Below, one piece after another: positions 33,160 to 44,849 of a stretch of DNA of 64,000 nt (positions are counted from its first letter, which is position 1; each line of letters opens with the position of its first letter). This DNA comes from Gari tellinella (taxonomy: Eukaryota > Mollusca > Bivalvia > Cardiida > Psammobiidae). A program made the position numbers and the translations under genes. The DNA lies in NCBI GenBank assembly GCA_922989275.2, contig OV277870.1:29780742-29844741 (forward strand), read 5' to 3'. Below the pieces are notes generated by a model. The model worked only from the letters and a program-made list of their open reading frames with translations. It searched no databases and was not told the DNA's origin.

Positions 33160-33245
33160 TTAATAACAGAACAGAACAGAACAGAACAGAACAACTTTTA
33201 TTTCTGACTTGTACATGTGTACATCGTCACACAAAACATTATATA
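33160..33245 (-). repeat. ACAGA pentamer run with retroposon-like 3' tail
   Basis: aacagaacagaacagaacag (about six pentamers) is followed by aacaacttttatttctgac. The mirror of this (ataaaa ... tgttctgttctgttctgttc) ends the element at about 39860-39968 on the plus strand. This suggests two insertions of one retroposon family in opposite orientation. Confidence 0.5.
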
Positions 33246-33821
33246 CATATTTTTACAGTCACGCTACAGTATACGTACAACCCTCTGTAATAAAGAAACC
33301 TAGTATAACAATACTCCTTGCCAATTGTTATTCAATACATGTAAATGTACATTGACCCAGTTAATACAGTTCTAATACAGTGATGGAGTATCGCAATATA
33401 TTGCAATACAAAATTTCTCGAAATACCCATCCCTATTTTCTACTGATATATTTATTGTTTTTATAAATTTCATCATTATCATAATCAGCATCAACATCGT
33501 TATTATTATTACAATTGTTGTCATAATTATTATTATAAGTATAATATTACTACATGTATGATAAATATTATTATGTTCGTTTTTTTCTCTATCTGACATA
33601 GAAACGACGGTTCACTCCCCTATACATACAGTTAGAAAGACGTTATTCTGTCCTGAATAAAAATTCTGACTATTTATGTTTATCCTAGTGTCGGAAATTT
33701 GAAGCCTGGTCAGATGCCGGGCAACCAGGTAGATCTATCTGATATGACCTCGAAGTGCTTGCAATGGAAATAATTGTTAAGTAAAAGCACATTTATTGAT
33801 GAAGAATAACGAGTTTGATAT

Positions 33822-34040
33822 GTTAACTCTTTCGCTATCAATGGCGCTTAATACCGCGTAAAACTTGCAAACAGTTTGAATCATGACCAGACGACGCGTC
33901 ACCCAGCGTCTGGTCAGGATCCAAGCTGTTTGACACTCGTTTTGAAATTTCTTCAGTCATACTGATCTATTTTTTAACTTTTAAACAACATTGTAGACAA
34001 CAAAAGTGAAGCAAACGACAATGAAAGGTTGAAGGGGTAA
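33822..34040. mobile_element. MITE, family M1
   Basis: gttaactctttcgctatca start. The palindrome around 33869-33940 has apex GACGACGCGTCACCCAGCGTC. gaagcaaacgacaatgaaag lies near the right end. A second worn palindrome lies just left at about 33692-33765. Confidence 0.68.
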
Positions 34041-35141
34041 ACATCTCACAAAAGATATGGCAGAGAGAAGGGTTAACTCTAAATAATTAGAAGCATCGCA
34101 AAACACAGACGCATTCAAAATATAGGTTAGCGATTATAACAAAACAATAGTTATCAGCTGTTGGAAACAGAAATGCATGAGAGTCCCATGTCTAGAGAAA
34201 AGTATCAACGATATTCTTATACCATAAAAACCGCACCGTGTAAATAACATTTTACTTCAAAGATACGCCTTTTACGCCTTTATTTTATCATCCCTTGAAG
34301 ATAAAAAATCCCCTTTATACAATCATGAATATGTACAATGTGGAAATATTTCTATATTCTTACAGTTTATGCTTTAAGAGGCCATCTGTCTTCAAAATGA
34401 GAAACGGGAAAAATTGCCACTGTTCGGAATCTGATCAAAACGTACTTAATTCAGAACATACCCAGATCTTGGTATCAAAACGTTCCCAATTCAAAACCTA
34501 CCAACTATAAATAATACTTATCCACAATTTAAGTGGGTAAGTTTTGACCTGCAGATACTGACAGTTATTTGACAACGTTTACAGTTAATTTGTCAAAAAT
34601 GTGAAACAATTTGGTGCTTCTCTTCTCTGGCTCCAAACCTATTGCAAACTGCAAAATATTATTTATTCCCTAGGGAATACGGAGAAAGATCCTCATGCTC
34701 AATTTTGCCAGGACAGGCAGAACAGCCCTCGACTGTTTGCCAACCCGGAAAAATCACTTCATAAGTTTGCAAGTGTGGCAAAAACCATTTCATATTACTG
34801 AAATAAAAGTCAGAGATATCCCATTTACATTGCATTTACAGTTCGTGACGTTTAATTGAGAAATAATAAAGTAAACAATAATTGCATATTTTAGTATGTT
34901 ACTCCTCAAGTCAATTAAATACATTTTCAAAATGCCTAAAGACTACACTATAAATCAGGCCCAATTCATATTCAATTGTAAACTTATTTTTCAACATGAC
35001 GTATATACTAAGGTGCATTTTTTTTAAACAAAACAAACAAACCAATGTTGTGTCAAAAGGTAGTTTTCAAAAATGAAATGTTTGCTATAGCAAGATTCTC
35101 CTTAACCTTGTTATGTATTTTGCTGCCATACTGCCGTACTA
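34041..35141. other. Non-coding stretch
   Basis: A decayed M5-like phrase (ccttttacgcctttatttta) is near 34267, and a weak palindrome relic (ctctggctccaaacctattg) near 34626. No exon is supported. Confidence 0.45.
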
Positions 35142-35354
35142 ACCCATTTACTACCCTACCCCGAGTACAATAGTTATTTACAAATAGTTTAGATCCTGAA
35201 CAGACGCTGCGTGACGCGACGTCTGATCAAGATCAAAACTGTTTGACACTCATTTCAATACTTTTCAGTCAAAAAACCTAAAAACTAAATTTGAGAAATA
35301 AAATAAAACAACAATTGTTTAAAATTGATGACGCCATGACAGAGAAGAGGTTAA
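35142..35354. mobile_element. MITE, family M1
   Basis: It runs from actaacccatttactaccct to cagagaagaggttaac. The palindrome has apex GACGCTGCGTGACGCGACGTC. A further palindrome copy (apex GATGCCGAGTACATCGGCATC) stands at about 35516-35583. Confidence 0.7.
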
Positions 35355-36059
35355 CATGTTATTGCATTCCTTATTTAATTTAGTAATTATATGATAAAAA
35401 TAGTTTGACACTTGTCCCTCGTGAAAGATACACTTTTATTAGAATGAATTTAAGTTTGCCAACAGTTCGAATAGCATTTTTTTCAAGCCACGAGATATTT
35501 TGTGTAACTTCAGTGTTGCAGTTTCGATCCAGATCAGATGCCGAGTACATCGGCATCTAGTCTGGATCAAAATTGTTTGACACAACGATGATATTTTCTG
35601 AAGAACAAACTCCTATGATTTAGTGACTTTGTCAGAAGGCACCTTTCGCAAGCAATGTCACGGCGTGTAAAAAATTAAAAATATTCCTAGACTCATCTAA
35701 CAAAAGTTGACCTATTTGATAACGTAGATCTATATCAAATCCAGTTGACATACATAAAGTAAAACAAAAAGGAATCGAAAAAAAGTTACCATTTGAAGTT
35801 TTCAATTATCCGCAACAAGTATTCCAGCCTCATTTGAATTTCCATTTATCCGAGCCTAAATTCCCATAATAATGCGTTTAAACTTAATATCCGCCACATC
35901 TATATGTATAGTTGAAGGAGTGTGCGCGTATTGCCATGCTGGGCCCGGCTACTGGATCAATAAAACAAATTAACCTTTAGTGCGCTATTTATATGTCGTC
36001 TGCGAAAATAATATTGGTTTGTTTATCTACCGTCATATTCCTACATTTAATATCAACAT

Positions 36060-36575
36060 AGTGTCAAACAGTTTGGAAACAGATCAGAAGCAGAGTTGTT
36101 TTGCTTTTCAACTCTTCTTGATCTCTGTTTGTTCAAAACGTTTATTTTAAACCCTTCACTGCATTTGCCCGACAACACCATTAATTGCAAACAGTTTATA
36201 TACAGAACCAGACATATCGTTATTCGGTGTCGGAATCTGGGTCCATACTGTTTGCCCCTCCTATTCGTGTTGTTGTTGGATTTGTTCAGTCAAAATGGCT
36301 AAATTCTATATGTTTTAAAAAAAAAACAAAAAAACTATAAGCACACAAAAATAGCATTGGTGTGAAATGTCTTAAACTGAGTACACTGATTATTTGCAAA
36401 CAGTTTGGATCCTGATCAGACGCCGCGTTACGCGGCGTCTGATCAGGATCAAAACTGTTTGGAATTCATTTCAATACCTCTTCAGTCAAAAAACCTAAAT
36501 TTCAAATTTGAGAAACCAAAGCAGATGACAATTGTTTTAGATTGACGACTTCATGGTAGTTAAAGGGGTCATATC
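36060..36575. repeat. Cluster of three palindromes, last in an M1 MITE
   Basis: 36062-36140 and 36183-36258 are diverged copies (gtcaaacagtttggaaacag; gcaaacagtttatatacaga). 36395-36461 is perfect: gcaaacagtttggatcctga, apex GACGCCGCGTTACGCGGCGTC, mirror. The M1 right half and end (tggtagttaaagggg) follow. Confidence 0.72.
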
Positions 36576-39500
36576 GTCAGCAACAGCTTGCCGGTTCAGT
36601 TTTACCAGCGTGCAATCAATGTATATAGGCTATACGTACATATATAGTTATACATTCATGCGGTGGATAAAGATCTGACATAGTCACGTGATATGCTACA
36701 GTGCAAAATCTCGGCTCAGACAACTGTTGCTAGTGTAACTCGAAGCGGTAGATTATATATCAATGTGACATGAGTAGATATATTATATACCATATGGGCC
36801 GCTTCCAGGCCAAAGAGTTCCTCACCGTTTCTAAACAGTATTGAACCAGATAAACTGCCACGTTGATATATTTCACCGCTAGTTGGTAAATTATCACTAC
36901 AAACATTGCAAACTTATGACTACATACAATGTTTGTTCTTTAGACTGACTTAACTTTTGCTAGGCGGTCTTTCTATGAAAAAGCATTATGCCCTTCCAAC
37001 CATTTCACTCTCAATGACGTTAAAACAGTTTTGAACCTTATCAGACGCCACCGCTTGCTGGAAGATTTCATTATTGATACACGAATTTGATCTAAGGACA
37101 CTGCAATATTTCCCCCATACCGCAGAATGTTTCATAATCATGTAATAGCAAACAGTTGATGGTTTGCACTGGCACTGGAACAAAAAAAATTTTTTTTTTT
37201 TAAGTAGATCTACCTGTATCTAGGCCTAAATTGGCTACTATCAAATTGACTTTCATAGATATAAAAAGTGATATAAAGGTCTAGTGACATTTAGATCTCA
37301 CAGCTCCTCAATATAACACACAAGGAATTAAAAAAAAATAAAAAATAAAAAATATTGATATTTCTGTGGAGTAGATCTCTAGTCTGTACTAGTATAGGTC
37401 TATACGATAAGCCTACTGTCCTAAATATCACCAAAGAAATATAAAAATACTGCATAAATGTCTAATGTGACAATGGAAATAAAATAAATATATATAAACA
37501 TACTATCCTATAGTTATTGTATGTAAAGGTCATAATGGTGACACTTGAAACGTAAAAAGATTGTAATTCTCTATATTGTATATAAGCCTACTATCGTATA
37601 GTTAGTAAATTTATCTAATTAGCGATAGTCTACTATATATCAATAAGGCCAAAAAAAAAAAATTTTTTTTTTTTTTTATTGAATTTCTACTTAGTCAGAT
37701 TGAGGATCTAAAGTTATATCTATATGACAGAAGACCTATATATCACATTTTCAGTGACACTTGATGTATATATTATAACTGTTTGAAAAGTCTATATGAT
37801 AGTAGCCTACAGGCTAAGATATATAGATCTACATTGGAATTTTTTAAAACTATAACTTCTACTGTGTCAGATTTAGGATCTACTGCAGTAGACATACATG
37901 TATATATAATTTTTAAGTAACACAATATCTATATGAAAGTCTATATGACAGTAGCTTTTATGGTTAGAAATGGATTCTATATATAAATAACAACATTGCT
38001 GTTCTAGTGTCAGTGATGGTTTGCTACATTGAAACGAATTGTTTTTAGAAACAATGAAGCAGAAATCTCATAACGAGATTTATGTTTCTTTTCTTTATAA
38101 ACGACAATAGAATTCTACATCATCTACTAAAATCTTGTCAGGCCAAAGACAGTACCTGTGCCAAAAAAACGGTAGGTCGAAAAGTGTCCCTTTTATACAC
38201 ATATAATCATATTTTTTATCTTCTGATGGAGTTTGTTATAAATTAAACTGTATTCATATTTTAATATATATGAAAGTATTTTATCGTGTAGAACCCTGGG
38301 GCCATGCTTAAAAACCCTTATAAATATCCATTCAAATTGTTGATCTTATTGGTAGTTCCAATTACCAAAATTCACTTAAAAATCTAAACTGGTAAATATT
38401 GATAAATATTGGTGTAACAAAATGGGAAAGTAGTGATTTATATATTTGATAGATGGAATTGATTAAGTTTTGAAATGTGTTGTGTGCATGTCAAATGTGC
38501 CAGTGGAATATGTTGTCTGTTTGTTGAATTGTGTCAATTGTTAATTATCTAGCAGCTCTTATCTGCAAGGTAGGTACTTTATGACAGATTTAAAGTAAAG
38601 TTCTCTTAGATATTTGCTAAATCTTATTTAACAATCTATTTTAAAAAATACTTAAACGTCTATATAATAAGCTATAAAGGATTCGCAAAAAACGACTGTC
38701 ACATGCGCCGTAAAATGACCAACATTATTCGAAAAATGAAAACAAAAGTTTACGGTCGATCGGGTTACTGAAAAGTGAAAACACAGAATTTTTAATTTTG
38801 ATCTCAGGCGTTTTCTTTTGATGTTAATGCTTGATATAAGTTTGATTGTATTTTACTAAGTTGTAATATGTTGACTGTTTTAGCATTGTGTAGAAAAATA
38901 TGTACTGCAAGAACATACCAATAAGACAATAAAGGGTTTACAATACATACAAATTGTTGCAGTGAAGTCAAACGCAAAGGTTATGCAGAAAGCTAATAAA
39001 CCATAGCTTTCTGTATTACTTTTGGCTATCAGTAATTTGTGTTTTAGAGACAGCTACGCTTCTTCAGTGAAGACACGTTTAAGTGTTTTCTTATTCTTTG
39101 ATTGCTTGCTTTATACAGTTATTTCTACACGTTCAAACTATCTTGAAGCACAACGCGATGCAATGACAAAGGAGTTCATAAGAAAGAGTTGCGTATTCCA
39201 CACAGAGCATGTTGACTTCCTGTGCTGATATTTCATATTGATAAATTGTTTTGCACTGAACCGCCGTTGCTATATTCAGCTTGCCTCATTTTACTGTTTC
39301 TTTTGTTGTGCAAATATGTACATGTACTTGTTGATACTTGCAGATGTGTGTTCTCTGTGAAAATACATATTACTTTCTTTGAAAATGATAATTATACTTT
39401 ATTTGCTCAAAAATAATCATTTTAAGAATAAATATTTGATTGCAATCTGTTTATGAAATACCCGTTATGTCTTTGACTTGAAGCGTGCTGTTTTGTTTTG

Positions 39501-39770
39501 GTGAAAGGAAATTGAAATGACTTTTTGCAAAGGCGCCGTAAATAACCAATGAGTCTATGTACTTCTCGTTATCTTTGAAGCATGTTGGATAGTTAATTTT
39601 GCAAAATTTCCCTATGATTTGTTTTAATATATGAGCCATGTCATGACATTACCGGACTTATTGCAATGCAACATTATACAGACCAAGCACCTTTGTCATC
39701 ACAGACTCTGTGTATGAGTTTGGTTTACACTGCCAAACTGCTAAATACAATGCTTTTGATGCATATGGGT
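36576..39770. other. AT-rich intergenic DNA
   Basis: There is no gene. Mirrored A-run/T-run tracts lie at 37180-37201 and 37650-37678. tatatagatct-type phrases are frequent between 37200 and 38000. Short open frames at 39022-39416 have no recognisable domain. I cannot assign this region. Confidence 0.45.
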
Positions 39771-39773
39771 TTT

Positions 39774-39842
39774 AAAGAGTGTAGATCAAGACCAGCCGCC
39801 GCGTCAAGTACACGGCGGCTGGTCTTGATCTACTCTGTTTGA
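39774..39842. repeat. Palindrome, CCGCCG variant
   Basis: The arms agagtgtagatcaagaccag / ctggtcttgatctactctg hold the apex CCGCCGCGTCAAGTACACGG,CGG. Relative to the common form, the inner stem is CCAGCCGCCG with matching changes on the other side. Confidence 0.82.
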
Positions 39843-39859
39843 CATGCAATACAATGAGG

Positions 39860-39968
39860 CAGGTTTTGTCATGACACAGCTTATATATATTATGACGTTT
39901 CTATATTATGATGATGAGCTTGTATGCTTAAGTCAAATAAAACATCTGTTCTGTTCTGTTCTGTTCTA
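39860..39968 (+). mobile_element. Retroposon 3' tail with TCTGT repeats
   Basis: gcttaagtcaaataaaacat is followed by ctgttctgttctgttctgtt. A simple-repeat tail after an AATAAA-like signal is typical of LINE or SINE 3' ends. The 5' extent is not determined and no ORF is found. Confidence 0.45.
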
Positions 39969-39992
39969 TAAATGGTCCGTATGTTCTACTTT

Positions 39993-40205
39993 GTACAGTG
40001 GATAAGACGTTATTCTTTTAAAATTACCGGTAATACGTTTGTGCTAAATCAAGACCATTGTATTTTAATTGAAATCTGTATTAAGCCAGACCAGATTCAA
40101 AACTGTTTGTCACTCAGATTTAAATGAATGATCAATGTTTCCAAAACGTTGCCATTTTCTACGCGCCACTGGGTTGCGTTTGCGTTTAGATACTGTTTCA
40201 GCAAG
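39993..40205. mobile_element. MITE, family M4 (decayed)
   Basis: tacagtggataagacgttat start, then cagattcaaaactgtttgtc and ttgccattttctacgcg. The right end is degraded. Confidence 0.55.
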
Positions 40206-40265
40206 AAGTTTTATTGAAGAACAGTTCAAAGAGTACTTAAGGTATTGTGGTATCGCCTTACACTT

Positions 40266-40522
40266 ATTTAACCCTTACCCCATAAAAGCGCCTTTAAGCG
40301 CCTTAATTTATTCCTCCATTAAAGAAAATAGTTCCGATTTATACAGTCATGAACATATACAATAAGAAATATGTTTTATATCCTAACAGACTGTAGCTTA
40401 AAGCAGTCTGAAAATAAAGCATATATAATGCACCTGAAGGCGCGTTATGCTTAACTTTCAAACTGCTTTAAGGGGTCATCTGTTTTTCAAAACTAGAAGC
40501 AAGCAATGAGGAAAAGGGTTAA
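40266..40522. mobile_element. MITE, family M5
   Basis: tttaacccttaccccataaa start; hairpin ttaaagcagtctgaaaataa,agc and gcttaactttcaaactgctt,taa; end aggaaaagggttaac. Confidence 0.75.
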
Positions 40523-40857
40523 CAATAAATATTGGAACTAGACAAATGCTGTTTGAACCCAGTAATGATAAAGATGCGTTTAATACCCCGAAAGATTTTC
40601 TTTAATTCACCAAAAGGCCTAGGCGTTTGTAGTAATCACTATTAACTTACACTATGGCATTAGATCCAGCTGCTGTTCATCACATTTATTGCACTTTATA
40701 AAGATAGTTTGTGCCGTGTGAAAAGATATAACAAATGAGATCGGTTGACCCGTTAAACCATATTGAAGCGTCCTTTACGAACAGTGCATCTGTAAATATT
40801 ACACTTGTCCTATGCAAACAGAGGGGTCCCAAATTATAGGACGTACAGAAAGTTAAG

Positions 40858-41345
40858 GAATCCTGTTAGGTCCAACAATTTTTCTGGTTTTCGAATTTAG
40901 TAAAACGCCGAAAAATGATGCGATGATGCAACCTCGCATTCTTGCATTCTTGCATCTTTTTCAGTACTTTTTCATCAAATCCTATAGTATTCTACTGTAA
41001 AAAATGTCAAATAAAGATGCGAGATTGCAAGGGTACATCTGTTTGCGACGTTTACTACAATAGATTACTATAGGATTGGAAGACAAAATGCATCGAAACA
41101 ATATGCGAGGTTGCAACTTTTTCGACGTTTTTCTAAAACGCCGATTAAAGATGCGAGAATGTACGGTTGCAATTTCGCATCTTTTTTTCGACGGTTGCTT
41201 TTACAAAAGAATGTATAGGATTTGATGACAAAAAGTACCGAAAAAAGATGTGAGTATGTACCCTTACATTCTCGCATCCATTTTCGGCGTTTTACTAAAA
41301 TCGCAAACCAGAAAAACTGTTGGCCCTAACAGGATTCCATATAGG
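40858..41345. repeat. Foldback element with GATGCGAG interior
   Basis: The left arm ggaatcctgttaggtccaac,aatttttctggtt ... taaaacgccgaaaa is mirrored at 41285-41340. The interior alternates gatgcgagattgcaa and mirrored ttgcatcttttt phrases with ctatagtattctactgta variants. It is a nested inverted/tandem repeat. No real gene. Confidence 0.8.
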
Positions 41346-41630
41346 AACCCTTATATGCAGGCTTTGCACTGTTTGACATTTAAATTTTGCAATATACATG
41401 TATATGTCTTGTTAATAAACATTCTTAATTGTTAACTATGGAGTAAATTAAATTAGAATTTAGAACTGTCCATTCGAAGTTTAGGTTTTCCGGTATGAGT
41501 TGTTAATAACTAAGTCATCCAAATTCAATATAGTTTCCATGTCAAGCATTTGATATATCAGTAGCGCGCTCAATTACAATTGTTTGCTGTTTAGGTTAGC
41601 AGTTTAAACCCCGTGTGCAGCGTGCACAAT

Positions 41631-41875
41631 ACAGTAGAGAAAACGTTGTCTTTCCAAATAACCCCGGTTACGCTAAAACTATTATTTTCATAGCAAACAG
41701 TTTGGAGTCAGATCAGACGCCGGGTAACCCTGCGTCTGATCAGGTTCAAAACTGTTTGACATGACACTCAGATTAAAACTGGTAGTCTAAATTGTCAAAA
41801 AGTTGTCATTTTCTATATTTCATTGCAATGCGTTTGCGTTTTCAAGAACGGATGAATAACGTTTCCTCCACTATA
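41631..41875. mobile_element. MITE, family M4, with palindrome
   Basis: acagtagagaaaacgttgtc and ataacgtttcctccactata are mirrored ends. The palindrome at 41693-41759 has apex GACGCCGGGTAACCCTGCGTC. Best M4 copy in the window. Confidence 0.82.
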
Positions 41876-42399
41876 CGAGTATTTCAGACCGGTAGCGAAC
41901 TTGCAATCGATGGCCATCGACGGCCATCGATGTCTTTACTGAACTCATCACAGTGGTATAGCAGGTTGTTGTTTTACCTACGTCAGAGGCATGAGTCATA
42001 CCCTCCCCGGTGAAACAGATGTTGTGCTACTGTAAATCTTCTCTATTACCACCTACAAGTGTGTTCATTATTCTATGTTTCATGCAGGTGACTGCTTAAA
42101 GCCGTAACTTGGCGTCTGATCGAGATAAAACTTTTTGAAACTATTTTTTGCAAGGTTCTTCTTTCAAAATGCATTGACTCTAAATGTGGTAACTGAATTA
42201 AATTGTAGAGAAGAAATCAATATAATACTGAAAGAGATTAGGATGGCAGCTGTTTCACAATACATGTACCTTTAATTATATGTATATATGTACTAGACAA
42301 CGCTTTTCGTTATGATAGCATCGGTTGATGTTGACAAATCATGTACCGTCGAGCTTCCACAATTCGAACTAGCTGAAATCGAACTGTGAAAACTCAAAC

Positions 42400-42610
42400 C
42401 GGTGGACGTGGTCCAGTGGTAGCACACTCGACGGCGGTACAAGGGGTCGTGAGTTCGGTCCCCCGCCGGACCAAGTCCTTCGGATGATACGTTATATAAA
42501 CTGAGGTCAGATGTATCAGTGCTTTACACTGGGCATCCACTCTGTCGATAATAAGAGTAGGGTTTTCTGCATCCGCTCCCCCTTTCTCTCTATGTTAGTT
42601 CGGTTTCAGC
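42400..42610 (+). mobile_element. SINE head with tRNA-like promoter
   Basis: ggtggacgtggtccagtggt,agcacac carries an A-box-like TGGTCCAGTGG, and gtgagttcggtcccccgccg,gacca a B-box and acceptor-stem-like end. The spacing fits a tRNA-derived Pol III promoter. The body (cttcggatgatacgttatat,aaactgaggtcagatgtatc) differs from the 22-kb and 52-kb copies, so it is a related but distinct SINE. A real tRNA gene is less likely because an orderly anticodon arm is not evident. Confidence 0.6.
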
Positions 42611-42658
42611 GAGTTGAGTTGTTCGCAATTCAGCTGTGGAACTGTGGGTAAGTTCGAT

Positions 42659-42898
42659 TAAACCCATTAACCCATAAATACGCCTTATTACGCCTCTTCC
42701 TTATTCCGCAACTTGAGAATTTAGTTCCAATTTAAACAGTCGTGAATAGAAATATTTTCTATTTTCTAGCAAATTGTAGCTTAAAGCAGGCTGAAAGTAT
42801 AGCAGAATGCGCCTTAAGGCGCATTCTGCTTTACTTTCAATCTTCTTTAGGTGGTCACCTGTCTTCAAAACAAGAAATAGGCTATGGGGTGATGGGTT
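42659..42898. mobile_element. MITE, family M5, best hairpin
   Basis: Ends ttaaacccattaacccataa and gctatggggtgatgggttaa. Hairpin ttaaagcaggctgaaagtat,agcagaatgcgccttaaggcgc,attctgctttactttcaatc. The inner stem GCAGAATGCGCC/GGCGCATTCTGC is perfect. Confidence 0.85.
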
Positions 42899-42959
42899 AA
42901 AGCAAGGCAAATCAGAAAGATCCTAAAGGAGCTACACTACGACTATCTATCTAACCCTA

Positions 42960-43240
42960 ATGTAGTGTCAGTATAGGGTAAACGGTGGTAGGGTGAATAG
43001 TGGTAGAGTAAGGTAGAGGTAGTGGTAGATTACGTGTAGCTAATAGTAAGTTGTAAGTGATAGGTAAGTAGTGATAGGGGTAAGGCAGTGGTAGTAGGCT
43101 AGTAGGAAAAACTTGCTAGGTAGGTAGGAAGGTAGGTAGATAGGTGAGATAGGTAGGTAGGTAGGTAAGTAAGTAAGTAGGTAGGTAGGTAGGTAGTTTG
43201 ATAGGTAGATGGATGGGGTGGGTGGGTGGGAGATAGTTGC
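42960..43240 (+). repeat. GTAG microsatellite region
   Basis: An impure GTAG/GTGATAGG-rich run becomes gtaggtaggtaggtaagtaa at about 43101-43205 and then ggtgggtggg. The minus-strand Tyr/Leu/Pro frame here is translated microsatellite. Confidence 0.9.
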
Positions 43241-43564
43241 TTGCAAGTAACTGCAGTGTCATATCTTTCTAGCATAGCTAGTCATTAAAGACCTCAAAGG
43301 TCAAACAAATTCCTTCATAAACAAACATACGCCTTGCGATCGATATACATGTAGCCTGTTTACCTGTGTTTTCGCCACCCTTAGCTATATTGTTCGCGCA
43401 TGCGCTTTCTGATGTAACATTTCTTACTTGTTCACGGATCTAATTCTGAACTGAACCTTCAATAACACGAATATATACAAATAAAACTTGTGGAATAAAT
43501 ACAAATGTAAATAACTGTACCGTTTTCGAACGAGGTCATTGCTTTGGATCACCGGGATGCTTTC

Positions 43565-43985
43565 TTGTCAATTCGCCACCTCTGATTGGTCGTTCGATAA
43601 TTAGGTCAATGTAGGCTCTGTCACTATGTTATAGTTTGTTTCATGAAATTTGAACATTGTTTCATGATTTTGAAATATTTAATTTTTTAAAAGTAAATAA
43701 TAACTTTTACAACTTTACAATAAAAAACTAACAACGGGCATATGGAGTTAAAATTACCAACATGTCCTTTGATTTGAAACTTTTTGTGAATTATTGTTAT
43801 TTTACCTGTTTCTTTCGCATTTTCGGCGCTTGAAATCTTCCTTAGTGAAACTGTCCTAGAATTCGGATATCCTCTGTAGTTTTCGGACATTCTCGGTAGC
43901 CTGCTCGTGACGGAATTCTAAGTTTTGCTTAGGTGGCGAATTGACAAGAAGTGGCGAAATGACAAGAAGTTATGCATAAAAAGTC
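43565..43985. other. Region with inverted TTGTCAATTCGCCACC
   Basis: cttgtcaattcgccacctct at 43565 is mirrored by aggtggcgaattgacaagaa at 43932, followed by a direct partial copy (gtggcgaaatgacaagaagt). The segment between includes the candidate exon below. Confidence 0.5.
43806..43890 (-). CDS. Candidate first coding exon, unrecognised
   Basis: ATG at 43890 (context gagaATGT), with an in-frame TAG ten codons upstream, opens 28 codons: MSENYRGYPNSRTVSLRKIS,SAENAKET. It ends at a good donor, ACAG/GTAAAA. The peptide is basic and serine-rich and matches no family I know. The surrounding DNA is less repetitive and has CpG-bearing phrases (ttcgcgcatgcgc), which would suit a promoter region. No later exon of such a gene is seen to the left, so this may be chance. 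Confidence 0.22.
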
Positions 43986-44849
43986 CTCAAAAAATAAATT
44001 GTTGTGCATCTTTAAATGAAAAATAGGCGTAAAAAATTGTTTCCTCTTAATGTCACGCATAACCCACCGTAGTGACGAAGTGTGACGAAAATCCTGACGT
44101 CATACTACTGACGAAGCAAAACAAATGGCGGCGTGTAAACTCCTTTAACTATCGATATTCGATGTCTTTGAAACGGAGATTGTATGGCAAACTGTTCAAT
44201 ATTATACAGTTTTCTGATGACTGAAATACAAGGTAGATCTAAGCATTTTCATATATTTTGGTATCTTCATTCTGACATTACACCAACGGTTATCGTATTA
44301 TTAATCGATAGTCGACAACTCGGCATCTAATACTGTATATAAATAGTCCGGCAGAGAAATCAGGATTTGGAGGTCCACCTAGAAATTGCGTCCTAAGTTT
44401 TTTTCTTGATTGATATTGATAGTTCAAAGCATTGTCATTCAGTATTGACCGGGTGCAACCTTGTCATCCTTGAGCATTTTGATATATTCCCCGTTTACCC
44501 CACCCACCCTTGTTGTTTTACTCATTTTCACGAAATAGGACCTTTTATGCTTTACCCTGGCATGGAATACCGGGTAAATTCCTTGAAAGTGTAAGTATTA
44601 TATCAATCAAACTTAAACCATAGATGCACCTTAATGAGTGTAGCATGTTGCATTGCAGTTTGGAATTCTTGACCTTTGCCCTTCAACGCCTTGACCTCTT
44701 TGACATTTTTAAATTGTTTTGCGTTTAATAGGTCAATTTTGGGCTAAGTACTTCAGTTACGGTCACATAACTTCACGTGTATGTGCACTTCAACGAGTAA
44801 TAAAACTAGATCTAGTTACGATAGTAAATTACTAACATTGACCTTTAAC

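Noticed and set aside
291..41759. CRISPR-like array from the recurring palindromes
   Set aside because: The palindromes are dispersed at irregular distances inside mobile elements, and the genome is animal; there is no repeat-spacer order.
42400..42480. Functional tRNA gene
   Set aside because: A-box and B-box are present, but a clear anticodon arm is not, and related heads occur in SINE copies elsewhere in the window.
43040..43246. Tyr/Leu/Pro-rich minus-strand frame
   Set aside because: It is a translated GTAG microsatellite.
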